From: Sextonia rubra
Taxonomy: Eukaryota; Streptophyta; Magnoliopsida; Laurales; Lauraceae
Reading direction: 5' to 3'
NCBI GenBank assembly: GCA_037013555.1
Contig: JASUAD010000009.1
Span: 64,007,114-64,071,113, forward strand
Length of the DNA: 64,000 nucleotides
Part shown: in pieces, positions 1 to 11,309 of the stretch
How positions within the stretch are numbered: the stretch's first letter is position 1
Layout of the letters: every line of letters begins with the position of its first letter
The notes under the pieces: generated by a model
What the model saw: the letters and a program-made list of their open reading frames with translations, nothing else
Database searches by the model: none
What the model was told of the DNA's origin: nothing
Program-made: the position numbers and the translations under genes

Positions 1-2002
1 CGCAGCAAAACCTAAAGTTCTAGGGGAATAAGACCATACCACTGCTAGCATCAAAGCTGTTGAGGGCAAAACTGCAGTACCCCCAGGAACAGAAGCAATG
101 CACCTTGCAACTCTTTTGCATCTAACACCCTGCCCATTTGCAGGTATATGCAGCAGTCATTTGTACCAAAAAAAATAAAGGGAGAACCTATATAAGTTAT
201 AAACCATGCCTAACTATTTCTTACTCTCATGTTCTCAACATTATTTTCAGGAGTCTTCTGAGAAACATGAAAAGCATGTGTATTGTTGTATGCAACATCA
301 AATGCTTCTCTCACAGCCGGATCAAGCTGCAGGTTTACAACAGAACAAATGTTTCAGGCTCTTGCTGAAATTGCATATATCTTATTCTATTACATGCCAT
401 TTGAGCGTAAAGGCAGGTAGTACATTATAGAACAGAAAATAAAGTTGATTATGCATTTTTACGAAGAACAATCATTTTCAAACTGTTAAATCTAGTAATT
501 TCTTAATAATCAGACTTAAAGTACTCCAAAAAGATTGTCAAGGAAAAGATTTAGGAAAAAAAGGGTAAAATAGTAAGAAAGGGAAGCTTAAATTGATATG
601 CACAGACATAGTCAAAGTGTGCGCCTTAGGATAAAATATATGTCTGAATAACCACTAGAAATCATTATACAGGCATGCAATAGTCTATGAAGCAAAGGTA
701 CTCCAAAAATGCATACATACCTAGTATGGGTACAGCTAAATATGTACAAGGTACGGTCAAACGTACCTGGTACATTTTGTTTAAGAGTTTGAGTTTTTGG
801 GTACGGCATGGGTACTTGAAATTGCAGATCTTTTACTTAATGAGCCTAACTTGGATGTTGTATTATTTGATGGTGGCGATAAAGTTGAAGTTGATAGATG
901 AATGGATGTGAATCATAAAGATTCTTATAGCTTGATAGGACTTGCTTTGATGTGTACTTTGTTTTTAATGCTTTGGTTTATAGTTTTTATTGTAACAACA
1001 TTAAACTCTTAGCTTGTGCGTGCCTTTTGACATTAAATTATGGTTTATAGGTTGAATTTGTAGTGGTATTAAGTAATTGTTCGCTTCTTGCATCTAAGGA
1101 TTCTAACCTATATTAATTATTAGTATATTGCATTATTAAAATTTTAAAAAATATAATTTTTTAATGGTTTTACCCCAGTCATACCCCTATCCTATTTTTA
1201 AAAGATTTTGCTGTATCGGCGTACCCATACCAATACCGGTACCCATGCTTCATTGGCCATAGTATAATTGAATGTCATATGTATAGCATAAACACAGTGA
1301 GGAAACAAAAATAAATGTGTGAAGCATTCTTTCTTATAAGCAACAACTTCATTCAGAGAAAAGGAAAAAAAAAAAGCAACAACAGAGAAGATACGACAAG
1401 TTGAAAGGCAATTGCATCTTACAAGTTCAAAACTCAGTTTCATGTTGGACATATCTGGCAGTTGATACCAACTAGGCTGTGGAAAGACACATACCTTTGG
1501 ATCCAGAAGATCGGCAACATGCTCCATGATGCTGTCAAGTACAACTTTGTCAAAGCATGCTGTATAACTACAAAAAACAACATACAGCTTAGGGGTAAAC
1601 TTCTGATTACATAGCTATAAAACTGCAGTAGTCCAGATCCAGAATGATTGAATCATGATAAAGACACAATATATATGAGAGAATCTTAAAGAAACACCAA
1701 CTCTATCACTGCAGCATCTCCTCTGCTGCGTACACATCAACAATTGGGTTAACCTGAATCAAATTGGTGCACAGTACATTAACACTTGCCAAGTGCATAA
1801 TACATTAAAGCTTGCCAACTCAATCCCTTAAAGTGAGAATCTGAGGTAGAAACATTACATGAAGAGGGAAAATTACTCACAACACTAAAAATTGAAGAGA
1901 AATCAATACGGGGACGAGCCTTAAGGCCATTTAATTCAACCTGACTAAGCTCTGACAGTCTATAAGATTTCATTGCACACTTCACAAGATTAACCTTTGA
2001 TC
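1..2002 (-). pseudogene. Histidinol dehydrogenase (HDH/HISN8-type) pseudogene, 5' and 3' incomplete
   Basis: HDH oxidises histidinol to histidine in plastids, the last step of histidine synthesis. Five exon-like blocks on the minus strand match the plant enzyme in order: 1881-2002 (MKSYRLSELS, ARPRIDFSSIF), 1698-1753 (VNPIVD then RGDAAV), 1495-1559 (FDKVVLD, HVADLLDPK), 225-326 (LDPAVREAFDVAYNN to VENMR) and 40-129 (GVRCKRVARC, then PGGTAVLPSTALML). Most blocks are bounded by GT and AG in the expected phase. Signs of decay: block 1698-1753 needs a one-base shift after VNPIVD and seems a few bases short at its donor; the usual GLYV before PGGTAVLPST is missing (12 bases, in frame); no transit-peptide exon is visible above 2002, where telomere-like repeats begin at 2310. 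The 3' exons would lie left of the window. Family assignment is from remembered conserved motifs and is strong; pseudogene status is inferred from the frameshift and the missing parts. Confidence 0.85.
687..1255. mobile_element. MITE-like DNA element inside an HDH intron
   Basis: The interval starts with ATGAAGCAAAGGTAC and ends with the near-inverted GTACCCATGCTTCAT. Both ends are rich in GGTAC/GTACC motifs (for example the direct-plus-inverted series around 690-815 and 1210-1250). The interior is AT-rich and non-coding. It lies in the intron between the HDH blocks 225-326 and 1495-1559. The ends resemble common plant hAT-like non-autonomous elements, but a clean 8-bp target duplication is not visible, so boundaries are approximate. 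Confidence 0.45.
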
Positions 2003-2309
2003 CTGAAATAAGATTCAATGGAAAATACAATCATGGAAGGCATAGATTGCATGGTTTGAATTCATATGGAGCAATTTTATTATGCTTGAGCAATGGAGTG
2101 CTGCAAAAGGTTGCTCAAGAGAAAACTGTTGTTGGGTTGTGGCTGAGATTAGAGAATCTGTACATGAGCAAGTCTCTGACAAATCATTTGTATCTGAAGA
2201 AACGGTTGTTCTCTCTCCAGATGTAAGAAGGTATGTACCTTGATATCCATCTTGATGCATTTAATAAAACTATTATGGATATGAAAAATATTGATGTTTC
2301 AATTGGTGA

Positions 2310-2705
2310 TTAAGACCCCAAACCCAAAACCAAGCCATAAAACCCCCAATTGCCCCAAACCCCAAACTCCAACTCCTTTAAACCCCTAAACTCCTAAACC
2401 CCAAAATCTAATTGTAAAGCTCTAAATCTTAAATTGTAAAAATGTATGACCCTGAAAATCCTAAAACTCTAAAAAATCCTAAATTCGTAGATTTTAAAAA
2501 ACCCTATAAACTAAACCTTAATCCCTTCATCCTTAAATCTAAACCCAAAAACTTAAATCCAAAACCCTTAAACCCTAAACACAAAATTGAAACAAAACAC
2601 AATACCTTAAAACCCTAAAATCGTAAAACTATAAAACACTGAACCCTAAAATTTAATTCAATTCAATTCTAATTTTATTCGATTTGATTTTATTTCAATT
2701 CCATT
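2310..2705. repeat. Degenerate C-rich telomere-like block, copy of 8511-8925
   Basis: A run of AAACCCTAAA/AAACCCC-type words on the plus strand, ending in ATTCAATTC-type pentamers. It is almost base-for-base the same as 8511-8925, including the words CAAGCCATAAAACC and ATTGCCCCAAACC. Similarity stops at about 2706, where a T-rich tract starts, while the other copy continues into a longer AATTC array. Together with the M1/M2 pair this marks a tandem duplication. Confidence 0.85.
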
Positions 2706-4971
2706 TAACCTTTTTTTTTTTTGCTTATCCGATGTTTGTATTTCTTTTTAATTTTTCCTCTTTTTAATAAAATTTACAATTAAAAAAAAACATTATCATC
2801 AAAGCCTTTTCGCAGCTATGTTGGGTTAGGCTAGCTACATGAAACTGTTTTGTCATTCCAGTCTATCCTAGGCCAAATCCTCATTTTGATTGCAATTTGT
2901 ATCTATTCTATCCTTACTCCTTCCATCCGCGTCCTCTTCGGTTGGGATGCAAATGAGTTGGTTCTAGGTCGGAACCATGTTGGACTTGGAACTAGATTGG
3001 TTCTGGGATTTGAGCTGTCATCTTTTATTTTTAGATGTATGAATGAATGTAGTATGAGTTTAAAGGGAGGAATTTTGGATAAATGGATCATTTATGCGAT
3101 TTGGCTCCTGCTTGTATTGGTCATTTATGGTGTTGATGATTGTTATACCTAATTTGTCTTTAGAAACTGTGGAAGTTTTGTTCATGTGCAATTTAGAATC
3201 TGGTGGTGGAGGCATTAGGGTATAAATTACTAGTTTTTTGAATCACTGGAATGGACCTTCAATGGGGTGTGAAGTTGAAACTTAAGTTTTGCTTGACCCC
3301 TACTAGATTTTTGAAATGTGCTTTCTTGCTTTGAGAACAGACATCATAGTATCTTTCTAGTATATTGGCTTTTCATATTTGATCATTACTGCAGAAAATA
3401 AAACATTTTGTGTTATTTTTTTTAAATGTGGTTTGTGTGTGTTGTGCGCATGCGAACATGCGCGCGTGCGAATTTGTGCATGTGCATGTGTTCGCGTGCG
3501 TGTGTGTGCATGTGCGTGCATGTCTGGAAGCATAAGATAGGAAGCAGCGGGCATAGCCACATAGGTATCCTCTATCATCAAATGCAATTTGATTCCTGTA
3601 AGGTGATGCACTTGGAGTTGTATGAGAGAAAGTAATCATGGTTCCAAATTGTAGCCAATACTTCCTTTATACTATATCAAGTACTACTTTATGAAAGCCA
3701 TGGTGGACTGTTGGTTACCACTATGATTGGTCAAATTGAAGTGGTGTAATGGTGATATCATGAAGTGTTGGATGGTATTTATTAGATACAAGCGGTCACC
3801 GTAATTGATCAAATTGAAATGGTGCAATTGTGATGTCAAACTGATATACTCTGATGCGTACCATTGACCAACAACATTATCATCATAGCCTCATCCCATC
3901 TTAACTTGCAAACAAGCAAATTATTAATTTTAAATTACTTGATTTCCGTTAATTATTTTTTTAAAATTTTTTGAAAGAGAGGAATTATAGGAAGCAGGTG
4001 CTTTAGATCTGATTTGAGCATTAAAAGCATGATTACTATGATTTATGAGAAGTTTTTTTCTATAGAGCAAACTATGAGTTTAGGATTTTAAGTTTCTTTG
4101 TAAAATTGACCTCCCTATGATGTTTTTTAAGCGACAACTCATACTCTATTTTGCCTGAAGTGTTAGCTCTTTCTTTTCATTAGTATTTTCTTTTCATCTA
4201 TTTCATTTTTAATGATGGATAAATGGGTGTAGGTTGTTGTATGGCTTCTTTTTTGGGGTTTTTCTTTTTTCTTTTTTGGTTTATGTATTCGTACATTGAG
4301 TTTACTTAGTTCCTTCTAATGACAGTAGTTGGAACTTTCTAGTTGGTTGAAGGAAGAAAGAACTATTTATGGTTTTTCATTTTCAATACTTCATAGTATT
4401 ATTGCATAGGTTGATGGCAGAGAAGGCTTGACACAAGTGCCTTCAAAAGGAATATAGAGCACATTGTAAGGTATGCAAAATTATAAAGTATACTTTTTGA
4501 GTATCCTTAGCAATAAGCATCTGGCAGTTGTTTGGAGTAAATAATAGTCCGGCATTGTGTATGTGGCAATGATCATGATATCTATCAGCATTTTCTTTTT
4601 ATAACTGGTCTCAGCTAATGAATCCAGATGTTCACATACACTTTAACCCTTCAAATGGACAGGTTCTTGACATTACTCTTTTAAGGTTTTATTATTATTA
4701 TTATTATTATATATAAAGAAAAAGTATTGCTTTCACTTGCTTTCAAGTTGTTCATGCACTTCGAGATCTGTTGAAATGACTTCTTTATTCATTTCAGATT
4801 ATGTACTCGAGCAAAGTGAATGCACATCATATGCTTATATGCTTTTATGCTATTTTATGTATATCTAGTGATTTCTTAGTTGGCATCTATTGATTGTTTA
4901 GTTGAATGGTTATAGGGGCTGGACATTCATATGGTGACATTTTCCAACCAGGCAAAGCAAGAAATCCATTT
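2706..4971. other. Unassigned AT-rich DNA present only in the first duplicated copy
   Basis: The matching place in the second copy (8926-9307) holds only an AATTC-type array. I find no convincing gene. The segment contains an alternating purine-pyrimidine tract (3427-3525), an imperfect direct repeat around 3715-3835 (a GGTTACC/GGTCACC-led unit of about 75 bases) and an (ATT)n run near 4690-4713. Either this is an insertion in copy one or copy two lost it. Confidence 0.5.
3427..3525. repeat. Alternating purine-pyrimidine (GT/GC)-rich tract
   Basis: Almost uninterrupted alternation of G/A with T/C for about 95 bases, with TGTGTG, TGCGCATGCG and GCGCGTGCG words. It is a classic candidate for left-handed Z-DNA. 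Minus- and plus-strand open frames here are artefacts of the simple repeat. Confidence 0.8.
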
Positions 4972-6840
4972 CAATTCTAATGTTTTAGCCAGGTTGAGTG
5001 ATAAAAAATACTTGTTACATTGTTGCTAACATTTGAGCTATGACTACACTTTTTGAGTTTTATTGGCTTCAAGTTAAGTTTTAACCATTGATTTTGATCT
5101 GTTGCTTGAATGTGTGTTTTTTTCTCTTTCTTTTCTATTTTTTAAGTTATATCATGAAGGTGTGTACTACCATGGAAAAACCGCATTCCCTCAATATCCA
5201 TGTAAGCGCCTAGGCAACGGGTATTACAACTAATTGCAAATAGGCTTTGATGCTTTCATCTATAATTTTTAAGATCATAGAAACCGACTTGCTAGTTGTC
5301 TCTTACGAAATTTGCCATTTGCATTTAAAGCATGATCACTCAATGGATGGTTTGGACACAAAAAATGATTGTGCCTACCAATCAGTGATTGTAAGATTTT
5401 TGGTTAACTCTCCTTCAATATTGATATCTTAATGTTAGATTCATTGTTTGATATAACTTGCGGTTTGTGTGCATCATCTTTTTAGTCCATTTAGAAACTT
5501 GGAATCCAATCTAGTGTTAAGGTACAGTAAAGGTTGAACTTAAGTTTTGGAAACCATTTAATGGTTTTAAGAGTTCTTATTTATTTGCATCAGTGTGTTT
5601 TTTCTTTAATCAACTGACCTACATGGTTTCTCTGTCTCTCTTTAAGATTTTTCTTTTTCTATTCTTATTTTTTAAAATCACCATCATCATCTAACACCAT
5701 TTCTTTTTCTTCTACTTTATTGGTTTCTGGACTTGAGGTTGTAGTCCTAGATTGTTTTTTGCCAGCATTGTCATCTACATCGCTTTTCTCTTTTTGCGTA
5801 TACTCTTATCTGTTTCTCTCTAGGTACTTCTTTTCTTATTCTCTATTTCTCTCTAGTTTTTAGTTATTTATTTATGTCATTTAGATTTGGTGTGAAAACT
5901 AGAAATGAAATTAGAATGTAGGGGTTTTTTTTTGTTTTTGGGTGTTTGGATATTTGGTTTTGGGGTAGGGAGATTGAGCTATATATTTGTTTTTTTTTTC
6001 GTATTTAGAAAACAATGGATTCACATCATTTAGTTACAAAATTTATTTTATGATTTCTGAAATTTTAACTTATTATCTCTAAATTTTTTATTTAAATTGG
6101 TTTTCTAATGTTTCTTATGGTGGATGCAGTCTTCTTATTTTAGTTTAGTGTTTTGATTTAGTTTATTTAATTCTGGTTTTTATAGGTTTTGAGTAGAATT
6201 TTTAGATTTTCTTTTAGGATTGTTTCAATTTGTGTGAATTGATCTCAACTTGTTAATTAACCCCGTTTACAATGGGTCTTATTACTACTTCGCAACTTTC
6301 CACTTAGATTGTCGAATAAGTTCTTGATGCCATTGCCAAGGGAGCGATATATGAGGGAAGCTTTTTTACTTTCCTTCTTTATTTAATTGCATTTTGGGAT
6401 TGGTTACTATATTTGTCAGCATACTAGTTTTAAGAGGTCCATTCATAGAATGTTTTGACCTGCCCATAATCAGATAAAAGAAATTTTAAATTCTAATTTT
6501 TTTATTGAAATTTGATTTTTTTTTGTTTAATTTCTAAACTTATAAAGCTTGTTTTTAAAAATATAAATTTTTACAAAGTTGTCTTTCATAGCTTATTTTT
6601 TATTTTGGAAATTTTAATTTTTTTGTAGGTTTCTTTTTAAAAGATCTTTCTTTTGGTCAAAAAATTGGTTTCTTAGTTTAGTTTTTTTTATGTAAAAAAA
6701 AGAAAAAAAATACAAAAATTTGGACACCCGCCCCTTGATTCTTTAAGTGCATGATGAAAAAGCCAGTATGGGGCAACACGACTCAAAGCGACGTTTAGAG
6801 CATAAAGTATTTTTGGATTTTCTAAACTTTTGGATTTTCT
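4972..6840 (+). repeat. Module M1, first of three copies of a non-coding module
   Basis: M1 matches M2 (9308-11100) along most of its length and M3 (20037-21196, inverted) over its right half. Shared landmarks: ATGGAAAAACC (5172), TTGGTTTCTGGAC (5721), GTTTACAATGGGTCTTATTAC (split here as 6265-6285), TTTTGACC (6453) and GTGCATGATGAAAA (6747). A short frame opening MGLITT at 6272 recurs in all three copies but carries stops in M1. At its right edge it passes directly into the C-rich telomere-like array. I do not recognise a protein family, so it could be part of a decayed gene or of a transposable element. Confidence 0.8.
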
Positions 6841-6849
6841 AAAATTTTT

Positions 6850-8860
6850 TATTTTCTAATATTGTAAAAATGTAAAACCTTAAAACCTAACCCCAAAAAT
6901 CGAAAAACCCTAAACCCCATAACCCCACAACACCAAACCTAAAGCCTCAAAATATTAAGTGCCAACCCCCAACCCCAAACTCCAAACAAACCCTAAAACA
7001 CTAAACACTGAACCCTATAATTGTAAAATAGTAAAATCCTAAATTAAGAGAACATAAAACCTTAAAACCTTAAGATGCTTAACTCTAACCCCTAAAATCT
7101 GAAAATCCTAAATCTTTAAATTCTAAAACTCAAAACCCCAAAACCCCAAACTCTAGACCCAAACCCCTAAACCCCAAGCCTGAACCCCTAAAACTCAAAA
7201 ATCGTAGACCTCTAAATCCCAAAACCCCCAAGCCAAAACTTAACCCCAAACAAATCCCAAACCCTAAAACCCCAAACTCCAAACCCTTAACCCTTCATGC
7301 CCTAAACGCCCAAACCATAAATTTAAAAACTTTAAAATCCCAACCCTTATACACTATACTCTAAACCCTAAACCCCAAACCACAAAACCCTAAATACACA
7401 AAACCCCAACCATCAATCCCTAGACCCCTAGACCCCAAATCCCTAAACCCCTCCAAACTCAAAATCCCATACCCATAAAACCCAATCCCCAAACCCCTAA
7501 AACCCAAAACCTTAAAACCTAAGCCTCCAAACCCAAAACTCAAACTTAAACCCCAATCCTATACCCCAAAAAATCAAAAACCCCAATCCACCATTCCCAA
7601 TCACCAAACCCTAAACCCAACCCATAAACCCCAAACCCAAATCCAAACCCAAACCCAAACCCAAGGCCCAAAACATTGAAAGCCCCAAGACCCTAACTCC
7701 TATACCCCAAACCCTAAAACCCCCAAAAAACTGACAAAGCCTAAACCCCAAAACAAAAAAGCTGAAAACCCAGAACTTTAACCCCTGAACCCAAAACTCG
7801 AACCTCCAAACCCTAAACCCAATTCCCAATCTCCAAACCATAAACCCTAAATCATAAACCCGAAACCCTTAATCATAAACCCCCGAAACCCAAAACACCT
7901 AGACTCCTAAACACATACCCTTTAAACCTCAAAAACCAAAGCCCAAAATTCTAAACCCTAAAATCGTAATACCATAAAATCCTAAACCCTAAAGTGTAAA
8001 AATGTAAAATCCTAAAAACTTCTAAAACCCTATACTCTAAAAAAACCTTAAAACCTAAATCCTTAAATCTAAAATCCAAAACTCTAAACCCTAAACTCAA
8101 AACCCTTAAATCCTCTACTCTAAACCCAAAACCCAAAACACAATACCTAAAATCGTAAATCCTAAAATTGTAAAATTGTAAAAGCCAAAACCACAAGACC
8201 CTAAAACCCTAAACCCAACACCCAAAATCCCCAACTCCAAATCCAAACACCAAACCTCAAACAAAACCCAAATCTTGAAACCCCAAACCCCTGAACCCCA
8301 AATCCTAAAACCTAATCCCCAAACCCTAAAACCCAATCCCCAAACCCACAAAATGCAGAACCCAAAAACCTAATTGCCCAAATCCTAAACCCAAAACACC
8401 AAACTGAAAGACCCAACCCCAAAACACAAAATGCTAAACCCAAATCCCCAATGCTCTATCGCCAATCCCAAATCCCCAATCCTCTATCTTCAATCCCCAA
8501 TATCCTAAACCGTAGACCCCAAACCCAAAACCAAGCCATAAAACCCCCAATTGCCCCAAACCCCAAACTCCAACTCCTTAAAACCCCTAAACTCTAAACC
8601 CCAAAATCTAATTGTAAACCTCTAAATCTTAAATCATAAAAATGTATGACCCTGAAAATCCTAAAACCCTAAAAAATCCTAAATTCATAGATTTTAAAAA
8701 ACCCTATAAACTAAACCTTAATCCCTTAATCCTTAAATCTAAACCCAAAAACTTAAATCCAAAACCCTTTAACCCTAAACACAAAATTAAAACAAAACAC
8801 AATACCTTAAAACCCTAAAATCGTAAAACTATAAAACATTGAACCCTAAAATTTAATTTC
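6850..8860. repeat. Two-kb degenerate C-rich telomere-like array
   Basis: The plus strand is dominated by imperfect CCCTAAA, CCCAAA and CCCCAAAC words for about 2 kb, consistent with decayed plant telomere-type repeat (CCCTAAA)n. Long minus-strand frames rich in Gly, Leu and Phe here are by-products of the repeat, not genes. Its C-rich strand is the plus strand, opposite to the array at 18941-20036. Confidence 0.85.
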
Positions 8861-9307
8861 AATTCAATTGCAATTCAATTCTAATTTTATTCGATTTGAT
8901 TTTATTTCAATTCCAAATCAATTCCATTCCATTCCAATTCAGTTCATTCTGATTTAATTCAAAGTCAATTCCAATTTAATTCAATTCTAATCCAATTGAA
9001 CTCAATTCTAGTTCAAATTCATTTCCAATTTAATTTTACAACAATCTAATTTGACTCAAATCAATTAAATTTAATACCAATTCAATTCAAATCTAATTCA
9101 ATTCAGTTTAATTCTAATTTAAGTCAATTTAATTCTAATTAAATTCAAATTCAATTCCAATTGAAATCAACTCAATTCAATGGAATTGAATTCAATTGTA
9201 ATTTATTCAATTAAGTTCAATTATAATGTAATTTCATTTAGTTCTAATGTAATTTTAATTTTAATTCAATTCAATTCCAATTTAATTTAATTTATTTCAA
9301 TTAAATT
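8850..9307. repeat. AATTC/CAATT-type pentamer array
   Basis: About 450 bases made of variants of AATTCAATTC, AATTCTAATT and AATTTAATT. It links the C-rich array to module M2. A shorter piece of the same kind ends the copy at 2310-2705. Confidence 0.85.
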
Positions 9308-11100
9308 AAATTCTAATGTTTTGGCCACGTGCATGTGTGCGTCTCGTTGTGAAGACAGGTTAAGTGATAAAAAATACTTTGTTACATAGTTGCTAACATT
9401 TGAGCTGTTGCTTGAATGTTTTTTTTTTTTAATTATATTATGAGGTATGTACTCCCATGGAAAAACCACATTCCCTTATTACCAAATATGAGACCATAGG
9501 CATCAGGTATTACAACTATCAATTGCAAATAAGCTTTGATGCTCTCATCTATAATTTTTCAGATTATAGAAACTAACTTGTTAGTTGTCTCTTAAGAAAT
9601 CTGCCATTTGCATTTAAAGCATGATCACTCAATAAGTGATTATGAGACTTTTGGTTAAATCTCCTTCAATATTGATATCTTAATGATAAATTTGTTGTTT
9701 GATTTAACTTATGATTTGTGTGCATCATCTTTTCAGTTCATTCAGAAACTTGGAACCCGATCTGGTCTATGTCAACTTACAGTAAAGGTTGAACTTAAGT
9801 TTTTAGAAACAATTTAATGGATTTAAGAGTTCTTATTTATTTGCATGTCAATGTGTTTTTTCTTTAACCAACTTACATGGTTTCTCTGTCTCTTTAAGAG
9901 TTTTCTTTTTTTTTCTTATTTTTGAAAATCACCATCATCATCTAATGCCCTTTCTTTTTCTTCTACTTTATTGGTTTCTGGACCTGAGGCTGCAATCTTA
10001 GACTGATTTTTCTGGACGTCATCATCTACGTCGCTTCTCTTTTCTTACGTATTTCTCTTGTCTGTTCTCTCTAGGTGCTTTCTTATTCTCTATTTCTCTC
10101 TGGTTTTAAGTTATTTATTTATGTCATTTAGATTGGTATGAAAACTAAAAAAGAAATTAGAATGTAAGGGTTTTTTTACTGTAGTGTGTAGGGGCCTTTT
10201 GTTTTTGGGTATTTGGATATTTGGTTTTGGGATGGTGAGATTGAACTATACAATTCTTATTTTTCGTTTTTAGAAAATAATGGATTTAGATCATTCGATT
10301 AAAAATTTTATTTTATTATTTCTGAATTTTTAATTTATTATCTCTGATTTTTTTTATTTAAATTGGTTTTCTAATGTTTCTTATGATGGATGCAGTCTTT
10401 TGATTTCTAGTTTAGGTTTATAGTGTAGGGCTTTTAGTTTAGATAATTTTTACGGTATGTAAAGAATTGTTATTAATTTAATTTTGGTTTAATTAATTCT
10501 GGTTTGTATAGGTTTTGAGTAGGATTTTTAGATTTTTTTTTTTTAGGACAGGTTCAAGTTATGTGAATTGATCTCGCATTGGTGATGGACCCCGTTTACA
10601 ATGGGTCTTATTACTACTTTGCAACCTTCTACTTGGATTGTCGAACAAGTTCTTGATGCTGTTGTTGAGGGTGCACTATAGGAGGTAAGCTTTTTAACTT
10701 TCCCTCTTTATTTTATTGCATTTTGGGATTGGTCACTATATTTGTTATCATACTAGTCTTAGGAGGTGCATGCATGGAATGTTTTGACCAATCCATAATC
10801 AGATAAAGTAAATTTTAAATTCTAAAATTTTGATTGAAATATGATTTTTCATTTAATTTTGGATCTCATAATGCTAGTTTTTAAAAATTAAAATTTTTAT
10901 GGTTTCCTTTTTGAAAGATCTTTCTTTTGGTTAAAATTTGGTGTCTTAGTTTAGGTTTTTTATGTAAAAAAAAAAAACTAAAAATTGGACACTTGCTCCT
11001 CTTGACTTATCAGTGCATGATGAAAAGGTCACAATAGTAATGCGACTCAAAGCGGCGTTTAGAACTTAAAGCATCTAGTATAACATAAATGTACTAGAAT
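9308..11100 (+). repeat. Module M2, second copy of the non-coding module
   Basis: Starts at ATTCTAATGTTTTGGCC and follows M1 with small indels to GCATGATGAAAAGG (about 11015) and GCGACTCAAAGCGGCG. The short frame at 10601 (MGLITT, then PSTWIVEQVLDAV) is open longer than in M1 and runs to GAGGTAAGC, which looks like an exon end with a GT donor. After the module the sequence changes to TTAGGG/TTATATTT words, so M2 and M3 face each other across the long array. Confidence 0.8.
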
Positions 11101-11129
11101 CTAATATCATAAAAAATGTGAAACCCTCT

Positions 11130-11309
11130 TAGGTTATGTTTTTTAGGATTATATATTTTTTTTGGGTTATATTGTTTTAGGGTTTTGTTTTTTTTAGTGT
11201 CATTTTTTTAGGGCAATATTTTTTTAGGGTTATATTTATTTTTGGGTTATATTTTTTTAGGGTTAGATATTTTTTTTAGGGTTATATTTTTCTTTTCAAG
11301 GTTATAAGG
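11130..11309. repeat. Transition zone of TTTAGGGTTATATTT-type repeats
   Basis: About ten irregular units such as TTTTTTAGGGTTATATTTTT, T-rich and G-containing. It joins M2 to the AG-rich array and is the only part on this side with clear TTTAGGG words. Confidence 0.75.

Noticed and set aside
2850..3152. Plus-strand 100-residue frame with hydrophobic segments
   Set aside because: No family motif or gene context; hydrophobicity follows from T-rich DNA.
7361..8351. Several minus-strand frames of 60-81 residues rich in Gly, Leu and Phe
   Set aside because: They are translations of the degenerate CCCTAAA-type repeat; no start context, no family motif and no codon structure beyond the repeat.
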